This document shows, piece after piece, positions 1 through 10,800 of a stretch of DNA of 40,857 nt. The stretch comes from an uncultured Nitratifractor sp. (GTDB lineage: Bacteria; Campylobacterota; Campylobacteria; Campylobacterales; Sulfurovaceae): NCBI GenBank assembly GCA_913054475.1, contig CAJXJF010000009.1, positions 1-40,857 on the forward strand. Direction: 5' to 3'. Below the pieces are notes generated by a model that worked only from the letters and a program-made list of their open reading frames with translations, made no database searches and was not told the origin of the DNA. Numbering within the stretch: the stretch's first letter is position 1; every line of letters begins with the position of its first letter. The position numbers and the translations under genes were made by a program.

Positions 1-35
1 CCAAAGGAGTCGGAAGCTTCAGCCCCGCATAGATG

Positions 36-198
36 GTAGATGGACTTTCGCTTTCTATTTCGATGGCGAGTTTTATGGACTCCGACACGATTCCGCGACT
101 GAAGTCGCGGCTCCAAGTAGATGGACTTCTTCATTTCAAAGCGATAGTCAGCCTTATAAACTCCGATGTCTATTCCGCGACTAAAGTCGCGGCCCCAA
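36..198. repeat. Two tandem degenerate ~81-82 bp units (36-116 and 117-198), each starting GTAGATGGACTT and ending in a CCGCGACT-NN-AGTCGCGG palindrome plus C(T/C)CCAA
   Basis: Direct comparison of the two units: shared GTAGATGGACTT, ACTCCGA, ATTCCGCGACT(G/A)AAGTCGCGG(C)(T/C)CCAA. Confidence 0.75.
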
Positions 199-220
199 AA
201 CGGCGACGCATTCTATGGGG

Positions 221-238
221 CGGCGACTTCAGTCGCCG
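221..238. repeat. REP-like palindrome CGGCGACT-TC-AGTCGCCG, opposite loop orientation to those at 93-110 and 175-192
   Basis: 8-bp perfect stem with 2-nt loop; same core GCGACT/AGTCGC as the two upstream palindromes. Confidence 0.7.
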
Positions 239-419
239 GTAAAATCTTGCATAGAGCATAACTTCGATTTTCGCCGTCTCGCTGAGTAGTCGTTGCGACT
301 GCATATTTTATGAAAGGGTGATAGTATTGGGTCGAGTACTTTCCTTTTGCGGTCAGAATAGAGGCATTTTCAAAATATGCTTCGGCTGGGATAGCGTTGT
401 GTGCTTTTTTGTGCCGAGT

Positions 420-1037
420 CTATCTTTTCGCTCTCTTTTTGTAGAGATATCTCCTCTTTCCCCTCGTGACTATCTCATAGCTCTTCGCATCGGTAATCTT
501 GTCGAGCTCCATTTGTGCTCTGGAGCCTTTGTAGAGTAGAAGTTCCGTATCGTCGTCTATCAGCCGGGAGCAGATATCGAGCAGGATCGAGAGGTCCGTT
601 ACCGCTCTGCTGCTTATCATGGAAAATGGCGGATACTCCAACTCCTCGACCCTCTTTCTCTCGACAACGACATTTTCAAGCCCCATCTGCATGGCGCAGA
701 ATCTGAGGAAGGAGCTCCTTTTGGCTATGGGCTCGCATAGTACACACTCCATATCGTCCCAAACGGAAGCGAGCAGAAGTCCGGGGAAACCGGCTCCTGT
801 ACCGATATCGAGGAGATTTCGCGCTTTTTCCACGAAGGAGAGAGGATATAGGGAGTCTGCGATATTCTCCGCCAGGCTCTGCATATCTTCGACGCCGCTG
901 AGATTGTGTACGCTGTTCCACTCCAGCAGAGTATCGGAAAAGATGAGTAATCTATCGAGCGTTTTGTCTCCGAAGAGCTCCGAGGAGCGGGGGATGGTGG
1001 AGATGGCCTTTTCGATAATCTCTCGTCGAGTGTTCAA
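420..1037 (-). CDS. rsmG: 16S rRNA (guanine-N7) methyltransferase RsmG (GidB)
   Basis: [19 protein letters not shown]-binding motif, ISSRAV motif, size 205 aa. Confidence 0.9.
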   Translation of the reverse strand: MNTRREIIEKAISTIPRSSELFGDKTLDRLLIFSDTLLEWNSVHNLSGVEDMQSLAENIADSLYPLSFVEKARNLLDIGTGAGFPGLLLASVWDDMECVLCEPIAKRSSFLRFCAMQMGLENVVVERKRVEELEYPPFSMISSRAVTDLSILLDICSRLIDDDTELLLYKGSRAQMELDKITDAKSYEIVTRGKRRYLYKKRAKR

Positions 1038-1600
1038 AGCAGGTGTCCCATCTGCTCTTTTTTGGTGCGCAGATACTTTTCATTATATGGATTGGGTTCG
1101 ATGGTGAGAGGAATACGCTCTACAATCTCCACACTCTTGAGCGATTCGATTTTTTTCGGATTGTTCGTAAGCAGTTTCATCTTCTCTATGCCGAAATGTT
1201 CCAGTATGCTCTCGACGATATCGTATGTCCTCTCATCCGCGGCGAAGCCGAGTTGATGGTTGGCTTCGACCGTATCGTAGCCTCTATCCTGAAGAGCGTA
1301 GGCGTTTACCTTGTTGAGCAGTCCGATATTGCGCCCCTCCTGACGGTGGTAGATGAGCATTCCACCCTCTTTGGCTATGAGTTGCAAAGCCGCTGCAAGC
1401 TGTTCGCCGCAATCGCATTTTATCGAACCGAGCGTGTCTCCGGTAAGACATTCGGAGTGGACTCTGACGATGGGAATTTCAGGCAGCGGTTGTGTATAGA
1501 GTGCCAGATGCTCTTTGCATCCCTCCTTGAAGGCCTGTATTGTGAAAGTTCCGTATCTCGTGGGAAGAATGGCTTCGTTGGATATCTCAATCTTTTTCAT
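1034..1600 (-). CDS. ribA: GTP cyclohydrolase II
   Basis: [24 protein letters not shown] zinc/active-site motif, [19 protein letters not shown]. Confidence 0.93.
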   Translation of the reverse strand: MKKIEISNEAILPTRYGTFTIQAFKEGCKEHLALYTQPLPEIPIVRVHSECLTGDTLGSIKCDCGEQLAAALQLIAKEGGMLIYHRQEGRNIGLLNKVNAYALQDRGYDTVEANHQLGFAADERTYDIVESILEHFGIEKMKLLTNNPKKIESLKSVEIVERIPLTIEPNPYNEKYLRTKKEQMGHLL

Positions 1601-1645
1601 GGCGCAATTATACTATGAGTTTAGACTTTTATAGTCAAAAGCACT

Positions 1646-2299
1646 TTACGAACTTTCGAGTATCTTGTCTGCGAAACGCTCCAATCCGCCGCCGCTCTCT
1701 ATCCAGCCCGGAAAATGGCTGTCGAAAAAGGGTCTGCTCACTCTATCGAAACTATCCGCATCCTCATGGATATTGATGCACCACTCATACTCCACAGCCC
1801 TCGACTCCAGTACCTCCATGGCGCAAAGAGTCTCGTTTATACAGCCCAGACGAGAGGGTGTCACGAGCAGAGTGTGGGCACCTGTGACCTTCGGTATATC
1901 TATCATATATAGAGTTTTCGTGATGGGGACGAGCGGTCCTCCCGCACCCTCTATGAGAAGTATCTCGCATCTGGATGCCATCTCCTCTATTTTGGCGAAT
2001 ATCGCATCCTCCTCTATCACCCCAGCACTGTCCGCACAAAAAGGTGCCGCCGGCAGGGGGAAGGTATAGGCACAGAGGTCGGCAGGCTCCAAAGTTGCGA
2101 AAGCGTCGTTGTGGCGCTTGCAGAGATTCAGAAGTTTCTGAGCGTCTCGGGGTATATCCTGCACTCCCGTCTCCAGAGGTTTGACCGCACCGACGCAATA
2201 TCCTCTCGAGGCGAAGAGTTCGAGCAGACGCAGCGAGACGAAAGTTTTTCCCACTCCCGTGCCGGTGGCGGTGACGAATATGGCTCTTTTCACTTGCAT
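1646..2299 (-). CDS. bioD: Dethiobiotin synthetase; likely start at MQVKRAIFVTATGTGVGKT inside the longer ORF
   Basis: TATGTGVGKTFVS P-loop, KPLETG, IEGAGGPLVP motifs. Confidence 0.9.
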   Translation of the reverse strand: MQVKRAIFVTATGTGVGKTFVSLRLLELFASRGYCVGAVKPLETGVQDIPRDAQKLLNLCKRHNDAFATLEPADLCAYTFPLPAAPFCADSAGVIEEDAIFAKIEEMASRCEILLIEGAGGPLVPITKTLYMIDIPKVTGAHTLLVTPSRLGCINETLCAMEVLESRAVEYEWCINIHEDADSFDRVSRPFFDSHFPGWIESGGGLERFADKILESS

Positions 2300-2349
2300 T
2301 TCCTTCGAAAATATGTATAATAAATTGGCTAAGCCGCGCATTTGCCGGT

Positions 2350-2685
2350 TTGGAAACAAGAACTATTGTAGCAAAAGGAGTATCGTTGCCGAAAATCGAA
2401 GAGGAGGTGGAGAGTGATATCGAACTCAAAGAGCCTTCGATGTATAGAGTCATACTGCACAACGACGACTACACTACGATGGAGTTCGTAGTCGAAATAC
2501 TCGAGAGAATTTTTCATAAAAAGCGTATGGAGGCGGAAGAGATAATGTGGACCGTCCACGAAAAAGGCAGTGCCGTATGTGGTATATACACTTTCGAGAT
2601 AGCCCAGACGAAGGTGGAACAGGTAAAGATGGCGGCCAGAGAGAGCGGTTTCCCGCTTCTTGCTACGATGGAAGAGGATATATGA
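2350..2685 (+). CDS. clpS: ATP-dependent Clp protease adaptor ClpS (TTG or internal start)
   Basis: YRVILHNDDYTTMEFVVEIL motif; directly upstream of clpA. Confidence 0.93.
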   Translation: METRTIVAKGVSLPKIEEEVESDIELKEPSMYRVILHNDDYTTMEFVVEILERIFHKKRMEAEEIMWTVHEKGSAVCGIYTFEIAQTKVEQVKMAARESGFPLLATMEEDI

Positions 2686-2686
2686 G

Positions 2687-4894
2687 ATGATAAGTGTCGA
2701 ATTGAACAAGGTCTTTATGAGAGCGGTCGAATATGCCAAACACAAGCATCACGAGTATCTCACGATAGAGCATGTATTCCTGGCCATTCTCTCCAGCAGG
2801 GCCGGTTCCATGCTGATGGAGCTTCTCGGTGCCGATACGGAGAAGATGAAAAAAGAGATAGTGATGCATCTGAAGGCCAATGTGCCGGTTGTCGAGGGAG
2901 AGAGTGAGCCTATGGAGACTCTGGCGCTTTCGAGAACGGTCAATCAGATGATGAACCAGCTTCAGGCCGCCGGTCGCAAAGAGGCGACCATCGGTAACAT
3001 GATAGCGGCGATAAGGGAGCAGAAGCAGAGTTATGCAGCCTATCTCATGCAGAGGGCGGGTATAGGCATAGTGGATATTCTGGAAGCGATCTCACACCCC
3101 TCCTCCGCCGAGAGAGAGGAGAAGAGGAGCGGAGAGAAGAGAAGCGAAACTCCCAATCTCGATGAATTCACCATCGAGCTGGTGGCGCTGGCCAAAGAGG
3201 GCAGGATAGACCCTGTCATCGGCAGGGAGAGCGAGATAGAGAGGATGATGCAGACACTCTGCCGGAGGAAGAAAAACAATCCTCTGCTCGTTGGAGAACC
3301 GGGTGTTGGCAAGACGGCCATAGCGGAGGGGCTGGCTCTTCGTATAGCGCAGGGGAGTGTGCCCGAGCCTGTACGGGATGCAAGAATATACGCTCTGGAT
3401 ATGGGAACGCTTCTGGCCGGTACCAAATATAGAGGCGATTTCGAAAAGAGACTCAAGGGTGTCATAGAGGAGCTCGGGAGTACGGAGGGTGCGATAGTCT
3501 TCATCGACGAAATCCATACTCTTGTCGGGGCGGGAAGTACGGGGGGCGGAAGCATGGATGCCTCCAACATACTCAAACCGGCTCTGGCGAGGGGCGAACT
3601 GCGCTGTATCGGGGCAACCACCCATCAGGAGTATCGCAACTTCTTCGACAAAGACAAGGCCCTCTCGAGGCGTTTCGCCAAAATAGATGTGGATGAACCG
3701 GGCAGGGAGGATACTCTGCGCATACTCAAAGGTATTCAGTCCAAATACGAGAAGTATCACAGAATCAGATTCAGCGACGAGGCTCTCGAAGCGGCGGTGG
3801 ATTTGAGTGTCAGATATATTCACGACCGCTTTCTGCCCGACAAGGCGATGGATATAATAGACGAGACGGGTGCGGGCTTCATGCTCAGGGGGAAGGTGGA
3901 CGAGGTGGTGACGCGTAGGGATATAGCCCATACGCTTTCGCAATTGATGAAGATTCCACCCTCTACGCTCAGCAGTGATGAGAGTGAAAAACTCAGAGCG
4001 CTCGATGAACGGCTCAAGAGAAGAATCGTAGGACAGGATGGGGCGATAGAGGAGGTGGTCCGTGCCGTCAAAAGGTCATATGCAGGGCTCAACAGAGAGA
4101 ATGTGCCCATAGGCAGTTTCCTCTTCGTAGGCCCTACCGGTGTGGGCAAGACCGCCCTGGCCCGGGCTCTTGCCGAGACTCTCGATATCCACTTCGAAAG
4201 ATTCGATATGAGTGAATATATGGAGAAGCATGCGGTGAGCCGACTCATAGGGGCACCGCCGGGATATGTCGGATATGAGCAGGGGGGATTGCTTACGGAA
4301 GCAATACGCAAAAATCCGCATACCGTACTTCTGCTCGACGAGATAGAGAAGGCACATCCCGATATTATGAATATACTTCTACAGGTGATGGATAGCGCCA
4401 GGCTGACCGACAACAATGCAGAGGTGAGCGACTTTGGGAATGTCATACTGGTAATGACCTCCAACCTCGGTACGAAAGAGGCCAATGTGATGGGCTTCAT
4501 GAGCAATCAGGCCGACAAGAGCGACAGAGCCACGAAAGATTTCTTCTCTCCCGAATTCAGGAACAGACTCAGTGCCATCATCCGCTTCTCCCCTCTGGAG
4601 AGAGAGAGTCTGGAGCGTATCGTTTCGATAGAGATAGAGAAGCTCAATATGCAACTGGCCTCTAGGAATATCGTGATCGTCACGGATGAAGAGGTGCCGG
4701 CATATATAGCCCGAAGATGCAGGGCTGAAGAGTTCGGAGCCAGAGATATAGGCAGATTGATAGATGAGGAGATCAAGGAGAAGCTGACGGACGAGATACT
4801 CTTTGGCAGACTCAGAAAAGGTGGAGAGGTCGTCGTGAAGATGGAAGGGGATGATGGAGTGAGGCTCCATTTTCGTGAAGATGTCTCGCAATAG
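2687..4894 (+). CDS. clpA: ATP-dependent Clp protease ATP-binding subunit ClpA; likely start MISVELNKVF
   Basis: Clp_N repeat, two AAA+ modules (GEPGVGKTAIAEGLA; GPTGVGKTALARALA), Walker B VFIDEIHT and LLLDEIEKAH. Confidence 0.95.
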   Translation: MISVELNKVFMRAVEYAKHKHHEYLTIEHVFLAILSSRAGSMLMELLGADTEKMKKEIVMHLKANVPVVEGESEPMETLALSRTVNQMMNQLQAAGRKEATIGNMIAAIREQKQSYAAYLMQRAGIGIVDILEAISHPSSAEREEKRSGEKRSETPNLDEFTIELVALAKEGRIDPVIGRESEIERMMQTLCRRKKNNPLLVGEPGVGKTAIAEGLALRIAQGSVPEPVRDARIYALDMGTLLAGTKYRGDFEKRLKGVIEELGSTEGAIVFIDEIHTLVGAGSTGGGSMDASNILKPALARGELRCIGATTHQEYRNFFDKDKALSRRFAKIDVDEPGREDTLRILKGIQSKYEKYHRIRFSDEALEAAVDLSVRYIHDRFLPDKAMDIIDETGAGFMLRGKVDEVVTRRDIAHTLSQLMKIPPSTLSSDESEKLRALDERLKRRIVGQDGAIEEVVRAVKRSYAGLNRENVPIGSFLFVGPTGVGKTALARALAETLDIHFERFDMSEYMEKHAVSRLIGAPPGYVGYEQGGLLTEAIRKNPHTVLLLDEIEKAHPDIMNILLQVMDSARLTDNNAEVSDFGNVILVMTSNLGTKEANVMGFMSNQADKSDRATKDFFSPEFRNRLSAIIRFSPLERESLERIVSIEIEKLNMQLASRNIVIVTDEEVPAYIARRCRAEEFGARDIGRLIDEEIKEKLTDEILFGRLRKGGEVVVKMEGDDGVRLHFREDVSQ

Positions 4895-4965
4895 GGCTAC
4901 CATTCACACTCCTGCAGATAGTGGGAGTACCAGATCTTTTCGGGTCTGTTCGCCGGAGTATCGTC

Positions 4966-5697
4966 ATGTCTTCGAGCTATGACGAGGGCTACTGTATTCT
5001 CCCTCTCGGAAGAGCCCATACATTCCCGGACCCTTCCGGCGCACCGAAGGAGGGGCTGCTCGCCTATGGCGGCGACCTCGACCCGGAAAGAGTGTTGAAA
5101 GCCTACAGTATGGGTATATTCCCGTGGTACTCTCCCGACGACCCCATACTCTGGTGGTCTCCCGACCCGAGACTCCTTCTTTATCCCCGTGAGTTGAAGA
5201 TATCGAAATCTTTGCGCAGAGTTTTGAGAAACAGCGAATATAGAGTGCTTTTCGATCACGATTTCGCTTCGGTCATAGAGAGTTGCGCACGGATAGAGAG
5301 GCCGGGGCAGGAGGGAAGCTGGCTCGGTGAGGAAATGGTGGAGGCTTATACGCAGTTGCATCGGAGGGGTTTTGCGCACAGTGTGGAGGTGTATAGAGGA
5401 GAGAGACTCATCGGCGGACTCTACGGTATAGGTCTGGGCGCCGCTTTTTTCGGAGAGTCGATGTTCTCTGCAGAAAAAAACGCCTCCAAAATAGCACTCA
5501 AAGCCCTAAGTGATGTTTTAAGCGAAAGAGGTTATGATTTTGTGGACTGCCAAGTAGTCACGGAGCATCTTGTGAGAATGGGAGCGACGGTGGTTTCGAG
5601 AGAGAGATTTCTTTCGGAGTTGAAGGAGGCACTCTCGAAAGGCGGATGCTGTGGCGGATGGAGAGATTTTGAATGGGAGTACGCAGATGATAGATGA
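4966..5697 (+). CDS. aat: Leucyl/phenylalanyl-tRNA--protein transferase
   Basis: LLAYGGDLDPERVLKAYSMGIFPWYSPDDPILWWSPDPR signature; start placed at MSSSYDEGY. Confidence 0.93.
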   Translation: MSSSYDEGYCILPLGRAHTFPDPSGAPKEGLLAYGGDLDPERVLKAYSMGIFPWYSPDDPILWWSPDPRLLLYPRELKISKSLRRVLRNSEYRVLFDHDFASVIESCARIERPGQEGSWLGEEMVEAYTQLHRRGFAHSVEVYRGERLIGGLYGIGLGAAFFGESMFSAEKNASKIALKALSDVLSERGYDFVDCQVVTEHLVRMGATVVSRERFLSELKEALSKGGCCGGWRDFEWEYADDR

Positions 5698-6691
5698 CGA
5701 TTTGGGTTTTTCGCTGTGGTTGGATTTTATAGAGAGGGATTTTCTTCATACGCAGTTCGTAGAGATGGTGGAGAAAGGAATAGTCAATGGAGCCACGAGC
5801 AATCCCTCCATCTTCGCCAAGGCCATTATGGAGTCTCCGGCATACAGGGAGCAGCTATCTACACTCGAAGGTCTTTCGGCAAAAGAGAAGTATGAAGCGC
5901 TGGCGATAGCGGATATCAAAGAGGCCGCCATAGCCCTGAGAGGGGTTTACGATATAGGGAGTGAAGGCTATATCAGTATAGAGGTGGACCCTTTTCTCTC
6001 GAACAATACCGAAGAGACCGTCAGGGAAGCCAGAAGGCTCTTCGAAGCTGTCGGTGAACCGAATGTGATGATAAAGATACCCGCCACCGAGGCCGGTTAT
6101 GCGGCTATGAGGGAACTTCTGGCAGACGGTATCTGTGTAAATGCGACTCTGGTCTTCTCCCCCTCGCAGGCGAGGGCCTGTCTCGATGCGATGAAATCGG
6201 GCATAGATGAGTTCGAAGCTACCGGTGGAGAGCGTGTAGAGGCTGTAATAAGCGTATTCGTAAGCCGTTTCGACAGGGCTCTGGATCCTATTTTGCAGGA
6301 GAAGGGCATGCCTGGCTCTCTTACCGGTATCATGAACGCAGCAGACATATACAATCTGATAGAGAGCAACCATACACCGAGTATCCGGACACTCTTCGCA
6401 AGTACCGGTGTCAAGGGTGGCAATCTGCCTGCGGACTACTATATCAGACAACTCTACGCTCCACACAGTGTGAATACGGCTCCGCTGGAGACTATAGAGG
6501 CTTTCGAAAACAGTGGAGAGCCCCCTCTCGCCGCACTGCCCATTGCACAGGAAGAGATAGATGGCTACTTTAGAGAGCTGGAAAAGGCGGGGATATCTAT
6601 TGAAGAGACGAGATTAAGACTTCTCGAAGAGGGGATGAAGGCCTTCGAAAAGGCTTTTGCCGAAATGATGGAAAAATTGGAGGAACGATGA
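5687..6691 (+). CDS. tal: Transaldolase
   Basis: NGATSNPSIFAKA, IKIPATEAGYAAM, NATLVFSPSQA motifs; start placed at MIDDDLGF. Confidence 0.92.
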   Translation: MIDDDLGFSLWLDFIERDFLHTQFVEMVEKGIVNGATSNPSIFAKAIMESPAYREQLSTLEGLSAKEKYEALAIADIKEAAIALRGVYDIGSEGYISIEVDPFLSNNTEETVREARRLFEAVGEPNVMIKIPATEAGYAAMRELLADGICVNATLVFSPSQARACLDAMKSGIDEFEATGGERVEAVISVFVSRFDRALDPILQEKGMPGSLTGIMNAADIYNLIESNHTPSIRTLFASTGVKGGNLPADYYIRQLYAPHSVNTAPLETIEAFENSGEPPLAALPIAQEEIDGYFRELEKAGISIEETRLRLLEEGMKAFEKAFAEMMEKLEER

Positions 6692-7845
6692 AAGAGCTTT
6701 TAAACAAATTTCTCAATGCGATGGTTGCCAAGAAGGGGAGTGACCTTCATCTCAAAGCCAGTTCTCAGGTGAGGATGAGAATCAACGGAGATCTCAAGAT
6801 AGCGAGCAAAAACATCCTTAGCGCCAAACAGGTCGAGGGGATAGTGAACTCTATTACGAACGAGGAGATGCAAGAGAAGCTACACTCCCACAAATCGCTC
6901 GACTTTACCTATGTATTGGATGAAAACAGCCGTTTTCGCGCCAATGTCTTTTACCAGATGAACGGTCTTAGCGCGGTATTTAGGATTATACCGGTCAAGA
7001 TACCGAATATCGAGCAGTTGAAGTTGCCCGATGTCATAAAGGGATTTGCCGATGTTCAGCGGGGCTTGATACTTGTTACCGGAGTTACCGGTAGTGGAAA
7101 ATCGACTACGCTCGCTGCGATTCTCGATAGGATCAACGAAACCTATCCAAAACATATCATAACTCTCGAAGATCCGGTGGAATTTGTACACAAAGACAAA
7201 AAGTGCCTTATAAACCAGCGCTCGATAGGGCAGGATTCGAACTCCTTCTCCGATGCACTCCCCGCGGCTTTGAGGGAGGATCCGGATATTATCCTGGTGG
7301 GGGAGATGAGAGATACAGAGACGATCGATCTGGCTCTGCATGCGGCCAACACCGGACACCTCGTCTTCTCGACCCTACATACGCTCGATGCCAAAGAGAC
7401 GATAAACCGTGTAATCGGTATGTTCCCGGAACAGGAGCAAAACCGCGTCAGGCTCTCGTTGGCATCCGTGTTGCAGGGGGTTATATCTCAAAGGCTCGTC
7501 AAAACCACCGATGGCGGAAGAAGGGCCGTTACGGAAGTGATGGTCCGTACTTCTCGAATAGAGGAGCTCATTGCCGAAAACAGGGATTTCGAGATTCCCG
7601 ATACGATAGCCGAGGGCAAGGAGATATACGGCTCGCAAACCTTCGACCAGCATCTTTTCGATTTGGCGCAAGAGGGTGTCATTACCGAAGAGCTGGCATT
7701 GCAAAACGCATCGTCACCCTCCGATTTGAAGTTGAAATTCGAAGGTATCGGCAAAGGGAGTACCAAGAAAGATGGCTCCGACGGAGGTTCTGGTGAAATG
7801 GAGCTCGAAGCTTTCGACTTCAAAGAGGAGAGCGAAGAGGAGTAA
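6688..7845 (+). CDS. pilT: Type IV pilus retraction ATPase-like protein (PilT/PilU family)
   Basis: GVTGSGKSTTLAAILDRIN Walker A, EDPVEFVH Asp box, LREDPDIILVGEMRD Walker B, HLVFSTLHT His box. Confidence 0.92.
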   Translation: MKELLNKFLNAMVAKKGSDLHLKASSQVRMRINGDLKIASKNILSAKQVEGIVNSITNEEMQEKLHSHKSLDFTYVLDENSRFRANVFYQMNGLSAVFRIIPVKIPNIEQLKLPDVIKGFADVQRGLILVTGVTGSGKSTTLAAILDRINETYPKHIITLEDPVEFVHKDKKCLINQRSIGQDSNSFSDALPAALREDPDIILVGEMRDTETIDLALHAANTGHLVFSTLHTLDAKETINRVIGMFPEQEQNRVRLSLASVLQGVISQRLVKTTDGGRRAVTEVMVRTSRIEELIAENRDFEIPDTIAEGKEIYGSQTFDQHLFDLAQEGVITEELALQNASSPSDLKLKFEGIGKGSTKKDGSDGGSGEMELEAFDFKEESEEE

Positions 7846-7869
7846 GTCGTCGCCTCTTGCTCTTGCCGC

Positions 7870-10800
7870 TTAACTCGCCTCTTCGTAATTTGCCACCCTC
7901 ACCCCTAGGGTGGCAGCCTCTTTTACGATATCCTCACCGACGAACATTCTGGATTCTATCACCACATCTGCAAGCTTGGAGCGTATCTCTATCTGCAGCG
8001 GGCGTCTTCCTGGACAGCGTTCGGCCAGACAGTAGAGCTCCTCTATGACGGATGGGTCGGACATGAGCTCAAGAGAGAGGATGAGAGGAGGGAGATTCTC
8101 GGCTTCGGGGGTCTCTCTCTTCTCCCTCTTTACCTTCACCTTCTCTTTTCTGGCCTCTTCAAGGGTCTCTATCTTGAGGATGTTCATCCTAGTGAAATCC
8201 CCATCTTTGCCTATCTTGACCTTGAAGGCTATCGGTTTTTCGAGATCGAAGTCTCTGCGCAGCTCTTCGAGATGGTCGGAGAAGAGCATGAGCTCGATAT
8301 TGCCGTGAAGGTCCATTATATTGGCTATGCCGAACTTGTTGCCCTTTTTGGATATCTTTTCGCTGATCTCCTCCACTCTGCCTATGAAGAGAGCCTGTGA
8401 GCCGTCGGCGAGCTCATCTATCTGTGAACTTAGAGTGTAGTCTATCTTTTCGAGCTCCTCTCTATACTCGTCGAGAGGATGCCCCGATACATAGAAGCCC
8501 AGAGTCTCCTTTTCGAACTCCAAAATCTGCATTGGGGCGAACTCTCCCATCTCCTCGATCTCCACCGTCACATGCGTCATCTCTTCCCCTCCTCCGAAGA
8601 GGGAGTTTTCCGCCATTTTTTTGGCCTGCTGTGCCTTGCCGGCGGAGGCGACGATCTCCTCGATCTGCGTTAGCATCGCCTTTCGGCTGTAACCCAGCGA
8701 GTCGAGCGCCCCGGCTTTTATGAGGGACTCTATGACCTTTTTGTTCACCTTGGTGGCATCTATGCGGGAGACGAAATCGCTCAAATCCGCAAACGGTCTC
8801 TCTTTGCGAGCCTCGAGTATGGAGTTTATAGCTATGTCGCCCGCACCCTTTATCGCCCCGAGTCCGAAGAGAATCGTCGCTCTCCCCTCACTCTCGTCGG
8901 CGACGAAAGCGAGGTCAGAGCGGTTGATATCGGGAGGCAGAAGCTCTATACCCATATGTTTGACCGCATCCACATACTTGACCACTTTCGTGGTGTTGTC
9001 TTTCTCCAGAGTCAGCTGTGCGGCCATGAATTCGGTAGGGTAGTAACATTTGAGATAGGAGGTGTAGAAGGTGACCATCGCATAGGCTGCGGAGTGGGAT
9101 TTGTTGAATCCGTAACCGGCGAATTTGACGATGAGGTCGAAGAGCTCTGCCGCCTTTGCGGGATCGAAACCCTTTTTGGCCGCCCCCTCGGCGAACTCGC
9201 CCTTGAGCCGGTCCATCTCCTCTTTGATCTTCTTACCCATCGCACGGCGTACCAGGTCCGCCCCTCCGAGGCTGAAACCACCTATGGTCTGCACTATCTG
9301 CATCACCTGCTCCTGATAGACGATTACACCGTATGTGGGCTTGAGTATCGGTTCGAGTTCGGGAAACATATAGGTGATTTCGGCTCGGCCGTGCTTTCGT
9401 TCGACGAAATCGTCGAGCATCCCCGACTCCATAGGTCCGGGGCGATAGAGTGCAAGCATCGCGATTATATCTTCGAAGCCGGAGGGTTTGAGCTTCTTCG
9501 CCAAATCCTGCATACCGGCGGACTCTATCTGGAAGAGCCCCAGAGTGTTTCCTTCGGAGATATACTCATAGACCTTCGGGTCGTTTATATCGACCTTTTT
9601 GAAATCTATCCTCCTGCCCCGACTCTTCTCTATGAGCTTGAGAGCCTCCTCTATGACCGTGAGAGTCTTGAGACCGAGAAAGTCGAACTTTATCAGGTCC
9701 ACATCCTCCACATACTTGCCGCTATACTGGGTGGCGAGCGTATCCTGCCCCGACGGCTTGAAGAGAGGTGTCTTCTCCCAGAGTGGTTCGTTGGATATCA
9801 CCACCCCCGCCGCATGCGTACCGGCATTGCGGTTGAGCCCCTCCAGCGCGAGAGCGAAACGCCACACCTGCTCGGCTTTCGGGTCTCTCTCTATGAGCTC
9901 CTTTATCTTGGGCTCTTTTTCATATGCACTCCTGAGGTCTATGCCCAATTCGTCGGGGATGAGTTTGGCGAAGGCGTCCGCCTGAGCGTAGGGCATACCC
10001 ATGACCCGAGCGACATCTCTTATGACCCCTTTTGCCAGAAGTTTGCCGAAGGTGATTATCTGGGCGACATTCTCTCTGCCGTATTTGTCCACAACATAAT
10101 CTATTATCTCCTGACGGCGCGACTGGCAGAAATCCATATCGATATCCGGCATACTCACCCTCTCTGGGTTGAGGAATCTCTCGAAGAGCAATCCGTAGGG
10201 CATGGGGTCTATATCGGTTATCTTCAGAGCGTAGGCCACGAGCGAGCCCGCCGCCGAGCCGCGCCCCGGCCCTACCGGTATCCCCATCTCCTTGGCCGCA
10301 CGCACGAAATCCCAGACGATGAGCATATAACCCGGAAACTTCATCGAGTTGATTATCTCTATCTCGGTCTCGAGGCGCTCTCTATACTCGTCGTGTTTCT
10401 CCCTCTTTATATGTGCAAGCCTCTCTTCGAGCCCCTTTCTCGCTTCGTGCTCGAAGAGTACTATATCGTTCGCGAGGGAGTACTCCTTTTGTGGTTCGGG
10501 GAGCTCCAGCCCCTCCATCTCCGCCCTCATAAGAGTAAACTTGAAGTTCGGAGGAGTCGGATTGCCGAGTTTTATCTCCAGATTGCACTTGCGGACTATC
10601 TCCTGCGTATTTTCGATAGCCTCTGGTATATCGGCGAAGAGCTCGGCCATCTCTTCGGGAGATTTGAGATAGAACTCATGTACGGAGTGGCGCAGTCTGT
10701 CGGGGTCGTCGTACTCCTTGTTCATGGCTATGCACATGAAGGCTTCGTGGGCTTCGGCATCTTCGGGAAAGGTGTAGTGTGTATCGTTGGTGGCCACTAT

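Noticed and set aside
318-539. 73-aa plus-strand ORF upstream of and overlapping rsmG 3' end
   Set aside because: Antisense overlap with rsmG and no recognisable domain.
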